Positions 53,990 through 64,000 of a stretch of DNA of 64,000 bases are shown one piece after another; position 1 is the first letter of the stretch, and each line of letters begins with the position of its first letter. The notes beneath the pieces were generated by a model. The model searched no databases. It saw only the letters and a program-made list of their open reading frames with translations, and was not told the origin of the DNA. Source of the DNA: Nematostella vectensis (taxonomy: Eukaryota > Cnidaria > Anthozoa > Actiniaria > Edwardsiidae); assembly GCF_932526225.1 (NCBI RefSeq), contig NC_064038.1, positions 15,307,575 through 15,371,574 of the forward strand, written 5' to 3'. The translations under genes were made by a program, and so were the position numbers.

Positions 53990-56900
53990 TTTACCGGGTA
54001 GCCTTTTGAAATCACAAACCGGGCAGAGAATCAGCTCGAAGCACTAATTGAACCCCCATTTTGTTTAAAGTATTTTTGGCGGGAACTATAAGCGATAATA
54101 TTAATTGCTTTTATTTCTTGAGTGTGTACAGAAAAGCCCCCAAGCCTTATCCTTCTAATGTACAAGCAGCAATATTATACGAACTCGGAGCTTGGAAACA
54201 CTTTGGTAAAAAAATTGTTATGAATTAAATATTCAATTTGAGTAACTTGCGCTAAAACATAACTAATTAAATTAAGTTGAAAATGCAACGCGTATTCGCC
54301 AGAATAACGTGACAAAACCATCTAAAGAAAAAAGTAGTCGGGAAACCCTAACCTTCAATACTAGGAAAAGAAAACACAGTGAGATACTACGCAAGCTACA
54401 CCTTAAATAGTAACTTCATACGCGAGTAAAAATTATCATAAGGCTTTAACTTTTAGCTACATAAGAAAAGGTGATCGAATATTTTGTTTCAACTTACAGG
54501 TGTAAATGATTTTAAATTACTGAAAATAGCTTTGCGTGCTTTTACTAGGTATCTAAAACATTAAACATTAAACATAAACCCCTATAGAAATGACTCCCAA
54601 CATTATAAACACGGACAGGCATTTCAACATTTAGAACCTCTAAATGCAAAGGTATAACAGGTGATAATAGACTTAATTTTAACAGGGCGCTTTAAAGAGA
54701 ACGTGACACGAAATTCTGTTTTGCTTATTTTGACAAATTGACTAGTTAGTATAGTAGCGTAATATCCCAACAATAACTTCTCCAATTTTCAATACTTGAT
54801 TTAAACGGAAACCTGATTTTTGATCCTTTTAAAATAACAATTTTGGCAATTTTTTGCATGAAACCGGCGATATCCGAATATCTAATTTGCACATCACTTG
54901 TACATCAAGAGTTGTACAAGTGGGGGATAAACATTAGACATTCTCATACAAAATAGGACGCCCCCACCCAAAATACACATATAATTGATCGTGGAGCCCT
55001 AATCTTCCCCACAAAAAAGCTGAGTGTAACCTGAGCAAAGTATCCATAAGGAATCCTGCAGCAATTGGGGGGGTGGTTTTTATTAATATTTTTTATAAGC
55101 TTTTGAACACCATTTCCGCGCGAACCACCCAACTTTTCGGCAAACTTACTCCTTTTTCGATCACAATTGTGATAAAAAAAATAAGATATACGCTGTAAAT
55201 AATTGCGAGACGATATTACAAGGCAAAAAGTAACGCATAGTAGGTTGAGATGCGAGGACTGAAAATTTAATCATCAATGAGTGAACGGCAAAAAAAAACT
55301 CGATTGTATTTACTTCTCTTTAAATAAATAAACAAACAAACAAACAAATGCAGTAGATGGTACTAGCATTTTAATCTCTGAATAGTTATAATGTTTTTAA
55401 AGAAAAACTGCCATCAAGATTTGGTATATGTGAAAGGGAATGCACAACAACCGCACAAATGTACATTTACTGGCAAAACAAAGCGTACGTTGCGATAAGA
55501 AAACACTCACAAGAAAACCTGCACCCTTCACCGTGCTTTTCTTGGCTCTAGAACAAATTCGAATGTTAAATTTACCCTTCCTCCTTCTCAATTGAAAGGA
55601 CTGATTTTTGTCGATAATTCGACTGTTCGTTTGGTAGAGAAATATCGTTCCTTGAATGACTGAATCAAATCCTGTTGTAAATCGGCGCGGTAAAACTAAC
55701 TATTTCGCTTTTTCAGTTTGTCAATTTGTTGTACTTTGAGGCTTAACAGTGAATCAGATTATTACAATTGCATGTGGTTCTTTCAACACTTTCCACCCCG
55801 TGGTGCTGTTCGAAGGTGAACTGGTATTTTTTACCAACTTTAGTGAAGTTGTTCAAACCGTCTTGGTTTTATGGCCGTTCGCATTCGCACGTGGAAGAAA
55901 TCGTTTTTCTACAACTCAGTTTGCGAATAAAAATGCATTGAAATGAAGTCCAATCCAATAGAACATATTCTAATAATCAAAACATTCATCCTTACCGGTA
56001 AAAATGAAGCGTAGTGCTCAAAACAAGCCAAAATAATCCGGTTGAAATTCATTTGCTTGAATGAACCGATCCACTCGAACTGGTAAACACTCTAGAGATG
56101 TATTTTCATTCCATCCACTTCAGGTTAGAAACCCCTATCTTAGTGATAGAAAAAAGTTATTCTTGGATCCATTGCTTGAACATTGCAATAATCTTTCTTT
56201 ACCAAGTCTTGAAAAGCGAGGAAATAGAGAAAATACAAAAGATATGCTCGTCCTCATCTTTACAAATCTACAATGGCAAGCGATGTGCGACTGGAACCCC
56301 ATCAAGTGTGCACAACTCTTGACGTCAGCCAATCAAAAAAAAAAGTCGCCAAGACAAGACATTTTCAAAATACGATTACAACAATTCCTGTAATCAATAG
56401 GCGCAAAGGTAGTTCTAAAACCAAACATCGATAGCTATATTTTGTTATAAAAGCTTATGTATTTTTCGTGTCATGGTCTCTTTAAGCATACTAATTAGGC
56501 TAAGTTAAGAACATTTTCCCTATCCCCCGTTTAGGGCTCCAAAACCATTTATAGAAAAAAACTAACCGGAAAATCATATTCTAGAAACCTTACAAATGCA
56601 GGGAAAAGTGATAAGATAGGCTAGAAAAATAATATAAGAGTAGGACTTTTACTGAAGTATGACAATAGGTGATCAATTCTAAAAATACAGACGCCACGGA
56701 CTAACTTGACTTACTAACTTGAAAATAAACTTTACAACCCAATACGCTTCTCTCTCTCTATCTCTCTTAAGATGTTAACATAAATCTATGAAAAAAAAAG
56801 ACTAACCCGTGTCATAATAAATACAGATAGGCATCTCAACATTTAGAACGTTTAAGTATAGAGCTAAAAGGTTGAGGTATTTATCGTGTTGACAGCGAAG

Positions 56901-57090
56901 TTATCAATATTATCGGCTGTTCACTAAACGATGGAGACGATTCTCACGGCAGAACTCTCTTTCGCAAGGGATAGGGTACTGGAATAATGGATAATAAAGA
57001 AACAGACAGTGTATAAGCGAGGGTAAAATATCAATATTATAGAAGGGTAATATCATTGATACCAGCTAAAAAAAAACAGGTTTTACTCTT
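53990..57090. other. AT-rich right arm of the Polinton without recognised genes
   Basis: Long A/T tracts and only short frames on both strands. A few long poly-A and poly-T runs are present. No capsid or accessory gene is recognised. Possible decayed exons were looked for and not found. Confidence 0.5.
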
Positions 57091-57099
57091 CCATCTCCC

Positions 57100-57709
57100 C
57101 ATCCCCCCTAAAATTTACACGATGGACATTTCAATGGCTATTCAAGTACCCTATTGTAAAAATTGGTTTTACTAGTCTCTTCTTCGCTCTGATTGGTCGC
57201 CATTGTTCTCGATTCCTTTATATTTGAGCCACCACCCGGACGGTTCGGTTGGATCAGTAACATCCACGCAGCACACATCTCTTCCCAGTCTCCACAACAA
57301 TACCCCTCCCTAACTATTGGAATATAATTTACACGATAGACATTTCAATGGCTATTCAAGTACCCTATTGTATAAACCGGTTTTACTAGTCTCTTCTTCG
57401 CTCTGATTGGTCGCCATTGTTCTCGATTCCTTTATATTTGAGCCACCACCCGGACGGTTAGGTTGGATCAGTAACACCCACGCATCACACATCTCTCCCC
57501 AGTCTCCACAACAATACCCCTCCCTAACTATTGGAATATATTAAAGTTATCTTGACTGAATACATTAACACTCAGTCCTCTAGAATATATTTAACCTAAA
57601 TATAAAATGATAATGAAAAAAATGAAAATAAAAAAAAAACCCACACCCTACTCTCATGCATAGTATAAGCTCATGCATAAATTCTCCTGGTCATCCTCCC
57701 TATACTACT
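57100..57709 (-). repeat. Polinton right terminal inverted repeat with a 215-bp tandem duplication
   Basis: The outer 370 bp mirror 25320-25740. Just inside, 57108-57325 is a second copy of 57327-57545 (TTCAATGGCTATTCAAGTAC, GGTTTTACTAGTCTCTTC and CCAACTATTGG-type words recur). The left end has a different, shorter duplication. Confidence 0.88.
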
Positions 57710-58335
57710 TGAGTTTTAAAATCGAAAATGAAAATTCTAGTCCATGTAACAATCAGTTGGCTTTTGCCTCAATTGCTTTTTTCACTTGAATCAGAAAAAA
57801 TCATTAGAAAAATAAATGGAAATTCATAATTCCTTTTTTTTCATCGCGAAATTTCTATTTTTCACCTGTAGTCTTCCAAATTCTTATTTAAACAGAAACA
57901 TATGAAATTAATTAAAAATCGACTATTTCGAAATAAAAATTTAGTCACTTGCGGTGACAATAAAAAAGTTTATCCCGAGTAAGGCTTTATCTTAATATAC
58001 TAATAAAATTGTCTTATGCGGGCAACATCGGGCGCCGTGCCTGTTGTCTGAAGTGAGGTAATCGACACATTGATATGAATTTCTCCGGCCGCGTTTGAGT
58101 GAAAAATTAAAAACCGATCAAGGTTAATTACATTACACATGTATTCCGTCCCTTCGGCAATGTTGGGGAAGAGAAACCGCCACAGGACACATGGCAATGT
58201 GGCCATCCCACCCTGGTGCAGAGGGGGCTCGCAAATTAAGTGCGACTGCCAGAGGAAAGTACAGCCCAAGTCTGAATACCACTTCAGGCCGTCGCCCTCG
58301 CCTTCGCTAAAATGCGAATCCACTTTAAATCCACT
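57710..58335. other. Right flank of the Polinton
   Basis: TGAGTT (57710-57715) is the right target duplicate. A minus-strand open frame at 58000-58323 (107 codons, CTFLWQSHLICEPPLHQGG) has no recognised family. No further exon of the MAM/LDLa gene was found. Confidence 0.4.
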
Positions 58336-58560
58336 TTAAATTTTCGGCTGCGACCCTGAAAGCAGCCCCAGACCTGAACTAAGAGGATCGTAGCCCCGTC
58401 CGTAGAGATGTACAAAACTAGGTCGCCTTAAAGGCACCAGTCTAATGTACATTTTAAACGCATCGGATTTCCATCGACCCATCATAGCCCTGATCTGCGA
58501 ATCCGAATAACCCTTTTCAGACTCGTGACTCGCCACTCCAAAAGCCATGGCTACTACCGT
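58336..58560 (-). pseudogene. Tyrosine recombinase fragment (DIRS/Crypton-like)
   Basis: FGVASHESEKGYSDSQIRAM and GRWKSDAFKMYIRL give the last part of a tyrosine recombinase with its nucleophilic tyrosine (MYIRL). The differences from the Ngaro recombinase at 13.4 kb (GYSDSQI against GTSDAQI, GRWKSDAFKMY against GRGKSNAFLKY) show it comes from another element. Nothing upstream of the fragment is recognisable. Confidence 0.65.
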
Positions 58561-58858
58561 ACTTTGGCTATATGCAAAGGCAACGATTCAATTTTAAGGA
58601 AAATTGGGTCATGGATACGGGACTACAATGGGATAGAAAAAAGAGGTCCTGGTTGGAGTCCCCTCGCAGCGCAGTAATCCAGAAAAGCGCGCTCTGGGCA
58701 GTAGTTGGTCGACGGCAAACGCGCAATTGTTATCTCGAACGTCCTATTACTCGTGTCATGCTTGGAATGCGAAATCGTTATCACCAGTTTACTAATCTCT
58801 TCGCCACTTTCGTATGCCGCAAAATCTCCGAGTTAAACAGTAGTTAATATACGAGGTT

Positions 58859-59090
58859 TTGGTGGTCGCTTGTGGCAGTGGATGTGACGGTGGACGTGGC
58901 GGTGGGGATGTGGCAGTGGGGATGTGGTGGTGGGGATGTGGCGGTGGGGATGTGGCGGTGGGGATGTGGCAGTGGGGATGTGGCAGTGTGGATGTGGCAT
59001 TGGGGATGTGGCGGTGGGGTGTGGCAGTGGGGATATGTGGCGGTGGGGATGTGGCAGTGGGGTTGTGGCGGTGCGGATTTGGCGGTATGA
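58859..59090. repeat. 14-bp GGGGATGTGGCGGT minisatellite
   Basis: About 14 units of GTGGCGGTGGGGAT with single-base changes. Like the 37-bp array, its period is not a multiple of three and it produces artefact open frames (GDVAVGMW repeats). Confidence 0.9.
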
Positions 59091-62000
59091 ATGGAAAAGA
59101 ATTAATGAAATGTGGCGGTGTTATTGTCGATGAGCGTAAGTGCTAAATAACGGTGAAAAAGGGTGGAATTCTAGCAGTCTTATTTAAAGAAAAGAAATGG
59201 TAGTCAAAATAAAACTTAGAAATAGTTATTAGTGTTAGCGTTAAGAGTATTTGTGATAACGTGTGGTCATGTTTTTCTTGAGAGTTAATCGCCCGCGAGT
59301 TAATTAATGAATATGGCACGCGCCAACTGGTGGTAATTGTCCTTAACTGGTAATTAATGCATACGGAACACGCGACAGATGGTTATTATAAGCTACGGTG
59401 TGATCGTGATCAGTGCCGTACATTACCATTTTTGATAATATCGATTTACCTACTTATTATGCAAATATTCAAAATGGCCGCGCGGACAGTGAAACTTAAA
59501 TTTGTTTTGTTAGCGAAACGTCGCATCGCAAAAAGTGACCAAAACAGCAAAATATCCTGCTCTATACCAGGTTTGATATTAGATTGATGAGTTCCAGTAT
59601 TCGAAAGTAAAATATCGTTTGGGAAACCTTTTCAAAATGAGCGCTTTTATTTGCTTATCAAATTTAATTTATTTATTCCCTTTTATAAAAAAAAAAAACT
59701 CATTGATCCTCATCTCCAAGGCTCTAGTCATCAAATCCAAGATCCCACAGGACTGCTTAAGCGAACTCCAATAAAACTGCCTAACAGAATACGCCAGTAG
59801 CAAACCACTCTGCGGCAGCTTATCGGTAATTATCTCTTGTGCGTTGTGCCATGCTTAATCCGTGGATCCCTAATAGCAGAAGCCTCTTTTCTTTATATTA
59901 TACCGATGGCTGGCGTTCGCAAGGCTCATACACTTAAATAAAATGATCTGCAAGAAATCTCCCTTCACTTACGATTATTATGTACAATACAGATGACAAC
60001 AGTGGATCAAGAAACTTGACATAGCACTGAAATCGCTTCCTAGTCACATCCTATTTTCTGATAACTGCAATTAATTGTTAACTAGATAATGCAAAACCGT
60101 AATAGAATACGGTACATGATTTTGGAACATTCTCTACGTGTGACTGGGAAGCCATTCAAGATTTCGGTGCTAAGTCCAGTTTCACTGTTACGGTTTAATC
60201 ATCCATATTTAATAGGTTATTTTACCAATCGGATTACCCTCTTTTGACACGTGAGTAGGTTTTACCGAATAATTCACTTTACTTTTCTAAATCACTTTCT
60301 CTAAATGAATTTTAAAACAGCGCTATGCGGTTCTTTTGCCGGATCCTTATTTTCCCTTACTATTTGCCATTTCGAAGAATCGACTTAATCGACTTTCGAA
60401 GTAATTTTTTCTTCCTTGTGGAGTTCGGCGATCTAAACTGCCGCTTCGGAGGCATTTTGTTGTGAATTCAGCAGCACTCGAAGAATGCCTGAATTTCATT
60501 TCAACGAAATTTGTTTCGTCCCGGGAGCAAGGTAAGCAAATATAATTTTATAATGTACAGATTAAATGTGTATTTTTGAGACAGGCCCTTTGAGAAATAC
60601 TTATATGAAAAGGTATTTTATTCAAACGCTTTATGCGTTCTTACGTTTGCCAAATGTTTCTTCCCAATGAGGTCATTTATGTTATTTGCTATTTCTATAT
60701 TTCCCGCCATTTGGTAAACTATTCGCGCGCAGCCGAAAGTAAGTATCCCGTTTCATCGTAAAGCAGGTGATGGTTTGCTGTCAAGATTAGTCTTTTGTTT
60801 AAGGAGAATAGAACTCACTTTATAGGCTAAAAGGCTTCGACATAAACAAATGCTCGTTTAAAGAGGGCTCTGCCTCGAGTCGTGGCGTTTTTTATATTCA
60901 TATGAAAACATAGCGGGAGTAGTCATAAGATATTTTAAGAAGCAAGTTTCACGGAATAACACTTTCCCCTTCTTATTCAACTTGAATGAAAGGATATGCT
61001 GGAATACAGTTTCTGTATTACTCAAACAGAACGCGTTGACACCCTGTTTGTACTGCGATATTTTGCGCATTCATGACCTGGTAACGGTTGATAAAGTGAT
61101 TGTATGAAGCATATTTCCTTTGTCTACTTTTTTTTACCACCGATGTCCTCCGTGGAATTTTTATATGTTATGGGCAAAGTACCAGTTTAGTGGGCTTACT
61201 CGTAAAAATAATTCGACAACTTTTGTCTATTAAATGACACCGTGACCTTACATATGTTTTTCAACACCTTTATAAAGACAAGACCAGGAACACCAAGCTA
61301 AGAGTTGTTTCACAATTAGTTTTCTTTTAAATATTTCTTTTGCACATTAGAGTTTTAAATTGATAATAATAAACTTTCAATGGTTGTATTTTTCCATACG
61401 TGACTGTTAAAGGTATTCTATTCGCGAGCTAATTTATTCTTGCATTAAAACACCGGAAACGCTTGACGATCCAGTTAGTAGTAACGCTCTTTTTCTGTTT
61501 TTGGCCCGAAGCAGGACACTTTGAAATCCAGTTTGTACTCTGATATCTTGCGCATATAATTAACTCTTTGATAAAATAATCAAAACACTCTAATGTCTAT
61601 CTGTGGGGATCAGCGCTCAAAACCTTTGTCTCAACGCTCAGCAGGACATAAGTCCCGAAAATAAAGTGCCACCGTGACCTCTACATGTGTTTGTCATCAG
61701 CTTTATAGACCTGGAACACCAAACAAAGCGTTGCTTCCCACTTGGCTTTTTAGAAATATTTCTTGTTACTAGTAGATTGATTGTCCTAATCAGAAAGGGG
61801 GGTCTAATGTTATATGTTGCTTTTGATGTTATACGAAAAACAAGACATGCATGACATGTACAGACGCGTACTTTGGAGCTCCGTGTTCTTGTTAAGTTTT
61901 ACCCTTAACCTGCTTTCAACACATCCCGAACGCACTTTATGTGTAGCTAAGGATGTCTACAGGAAATTGGTTTCTTCTGACTGGATTACATCTCAAAATA

Positions 62001-62250
62001 ACTACGCAAAATGGGATATTCTGACCAGCTCTAGAGATGGTTTCTGTGATCCATTCGCCTGGATTTGCATAAGAGAACAAAAGAGGTTATAGCCATCAAC
62101 GCCTCAAGACAATGGACACCAAGCCGAAACCAGCGAAGCGAATTATTCAACTCGACAACAAGCCAGGACAACTTTGAGCCTATTCTGCGAAAGTATACGG
62201 TTATACAAGACCCAAGCAGCCTCTTACAATCCTACGGTGAATAATGTTAC
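59091..62250. other. Non-coding flank, nothing recognised
   Basis: AT-rich sequence with scattered short frames. A short frame at 61814-62092 (YRRVLWSSVFLLSFTLNLLS) shows no family. No repeat or RNA gene is recognised here. Confidence 0.4.
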
Positions 62251-62399
62251 TCATGTAGACTGTGGCAGTATCATTTGTTGGCTATCTTCTTTGGCACCAC
62301 AGGATCCCCGTCTTTATTTGTCCCATCATCTGCCACAGGGTACCCGCTGGAATGCTTCACATGGGTTCACTTGTTGATCACATGGAATTCAGTATCAGG

Positions 62400-62680
62400 A
62401 TTAAACGCGCCAAACGCCCGCGCGCGTATTATACTAACAGTACCGCTACTTTCCATTATCTCCTCGAAGGAGATTTAATCTTCAAACTGAATCCCGGCCC
62501 TTCAAACAATGGGAGCGCCAAAAAGGATTGCGCCACCTCCAAGAACAAAGCGTCTCGTCGAGCTCCAGCGCCTGTATGCCCTGTTTGCGATAAAGCAGTC
62601 AAATGCAATCAGAAGCAGTATGTGTGCACGACGTGCAAATACACAACTCACGCACGGTGCGCGCCAATATCTGGCCTCAA
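62400..62680 (+). pseudogene. LINE ORF, N-terminal fragment with PHD-like finger
   Basis: LLEGDLIFKLNPGPSNNGS matches the GD...NPGP start block of many non-LTR retrotransposon proteins. It is followed by a Cys/His finger (CPVCDKAVKCNQKQYVCTTC then YTTHARCAPIS). The frame is cut at 62681 by the 3' end of another LINE. Confidence 0.65.
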
Positions 62681-63230
62681 CTTTAGACTTAGACTTAGAC
62701 TTAGACTTTTTTATTGTATCAAATTGTTATTTGTAGTAGGTGTGACTGATCCGCAAATAGACAAGCTAATCGAGGCGGATCAGTCACTTATTTAAATAAA
62801 TATTAAATATAATTGTATAAGCAAAGTTAAGTGAGAACTAGTATATTATGAAAATTTGGAAATTTGAAAAATTTTGGGAGAAAAATGAAAATTTAAATAA
62901 ACACTTCTGGTCTTAGAGAAAAAAGAGCATTTACAGCATTATTTATCTGATGATAAAAAAGGGGAAAACAAAGCAAACATAAGTATGTGAGTTTATGATA
63001 CCAATAAATTGTGATTTTTCAAAGCTGTGCTGATTTTGCAGACATCAATATAGTCATCATATTTAATAAGGATATCAACCAGGGCTGAACGCAGTTTTGT
63101 TTTAAACTGTTTTTTTGAGGACTCTCTCAATGACTGTGGCAGCTCATTCCACACCCTTGCGCCCACTCTTGAAAAAGAGTTCGATTCGATTCTCCACGGA
63201 GCTGGACTTGCTCCAATTGTTTGCTATATA
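62681..63230 (-). mobile_element. LINE 3' fragment (CR1-like) with (AAGTCT)n tail
   Basis: On the minus strand VWNELPQSLRESSKKQFKTK and LRSALVDILIKYDDYIDV form the C-terminal end of a CR1-like reverse transcriptase. About 350 bp on, it ends in AATAAAAAAGTCT and four AAGTCT units (62681-62712), a typical 3' terminal repeat. It inserted into the + strand LINE fragment. Confidence 0.7.
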
Positions 63231-64000
63231 CCACTTTTTCTTAGGTGTAGGGCTCCAATCACGCGGCGCGTCGCGATCTCCGCCATAAGCCTGAAGACAC
63301 TGAGGGGTTATGGGAACAGATGGGAACTAGGAACATATAGAAGAGCAGTCATCTAGGATGGGTATACATATGCGGTAATGTGTTTGTGACTGAGTGTTGT
63401 AAGCGTGGTGAGAGGGTGGCTAAGGTGGTGTGAGTTACCGTCGCTCTTTACTGATATGTAAATGTGTACTATAGCGGGTCTTGTCGTAAAAGAATCTGAT
63501 GTTGAAGATTTCATTAGTTTCTCTTTCATATCGAGCATGATTTGCTCTCTGATCTGGTCTTCGTTTTCATTTTTTTGTCGTCTAGTCTAAGTGGAATATT
63601 ATATGCATTTCTCCTAATAGATTGACGCATCTTATTACATTTTTCTGCCTCTTTGACTATCAACTGCAAATCTTTCTCGCTGATCTCGTTGTCGAGATTG
63701 TAGATTGATAATTTAATCTATGGTGCTCAGTTTAGATCTCGATAACATAACGATGTCGCCATGTTTCTGAACGTTTCTGAACACAAAGGCAGTCACACAC
63801 CAGCTTATGATGTCGGTTTTGTTCAAGTAGGGCCAAGAGGGCCTAGCCTGAATGATTTGCCATTATCTTCGTTCGCTGAGATAGGTAGGTATAGCTGTGT
63901 GCTCTTCTCATGCGGCTCTCTAGAGTTGTGGTGGATGTGACCTCCAGTCTAATTTTGTAACTAGGGCTCTGTACTTGCTCGACATCGCTATAGAATTCTA
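63231..64000. other. End of window, no gene recognised
   Basis: GT-rich and T-rich sequence with no convincing exon. The minus-strand frame at 63353-63538 is unrecognised. Confidence 0.4.

Larger units (their letters stand above)
25320..57709 (-). mobile_element. Polinton/Maverick-type element, 32.4 kb including a nested 11.6-kb element
   Basis: Terminal inverted repeats of more than 340 bp begin AGTAGTATAGG at 25320 and end CCTATACTACT at 57709. Flanking hexamers are TGCGTT (25314-25319) and TGAGTT (57710-57715), an imperfect 6-bp target duplication as expected for a retroviral-type integrase. Gene content on the minus strand (PolB, rve integrase, penton-like, capsid, protease, packaging ATPase) is the Polinton core set. 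Polintons start with AG and usually span 15-20 kb. Removing the nested element leaves about 20.8 kb. Many frameshifts mark it as dead. Confidence 0.92.

Noticed and set aside
58859-59146. Three + strand frames with GDVAVGMW repeats
   Set aside because: They come from a 14-bp minisatellite read in all frames.
1-64000. CRISPR arrays, bacterial operons or riboswitches
   Set aside because: No regularly spaced palindromic repeats with unique spacers are present, and the sequence is eukaryotic in style throughout.

Overview
The window looks like metazoan genomic DNA, most likely from a cnidarian or similar marine invertebrate. It holds GT-AG introns, dispersed MAM, LDL-receptor class A and F5/8C exons on the + strand, and a dense load of retroelements and virus-derived elements. 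No prokaryotic gene organisation is present. The species cannot be fixed from sequence alone.

Layout. 1-605: decayed 3' end of a Penelope-like element, with a GIY-YIG remnant and a well-formed hammerhead ribozyme. 2.0-24.7 kb: eleven in-frame exons of one + strand gene (MAM, three LDLa, MAM, MAM, start of F5/8C), open at both ends of the window. Its introns hold two MITEs, a 37-bp minisatellite (about 5.0-6.25 kb), LINE 3' fragments, several pseudogenes, and a decayed minus-strand gene (8.3-16.5 kb). One short intron of that minus-strand gene was invaded by a Ngaro-type tyrosine-recombinase retrotransposon with split direct repeats (9309-14543).

25320-57709: a 32.4-kb Polinton/Maverick-type element. 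It has terminal inverted repeats starting AGTAGTATAGG and imperfect 6-bp target duplications (TGCGTT / TGAGTT). All its genes are on the minus strand: protein-primed-type DNA polymerase B, rve integrase with chromodomain, two tandem penton-like genes, a basic core-like protein, double-jelly-roll-type major capsid protein, adenain-like protease, packaging ATPase, small accessory proteins and a GRF zinc-finger protein. Nearly every gene carries frameshifts or stops, so it is an ancient inactive copy.

30850-42432: a second, GC-rich 11.6-kb virus-like element with about 280-bp inverted repeats, inserted into one penton-like gene of the Polinton with a perfect 6-bp duplication (CGTATT). It has its own integrase, packaging ATPase, capsid-like gene, several small membrane proteins and a superfamily 1 helicase that appears joined to an HNH nuclease, but no polymerase B. 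It resembles a Polinton-like virus. This virus-in-virus nesting is the main discovery of the window.

57.7-64 kb: AT-rich flank with a tyrosine-recombinase scrap, a 14-bp minisatellite and two nested LINE fragments. Gene models come from reading frames and motifs only; no database search was possible.
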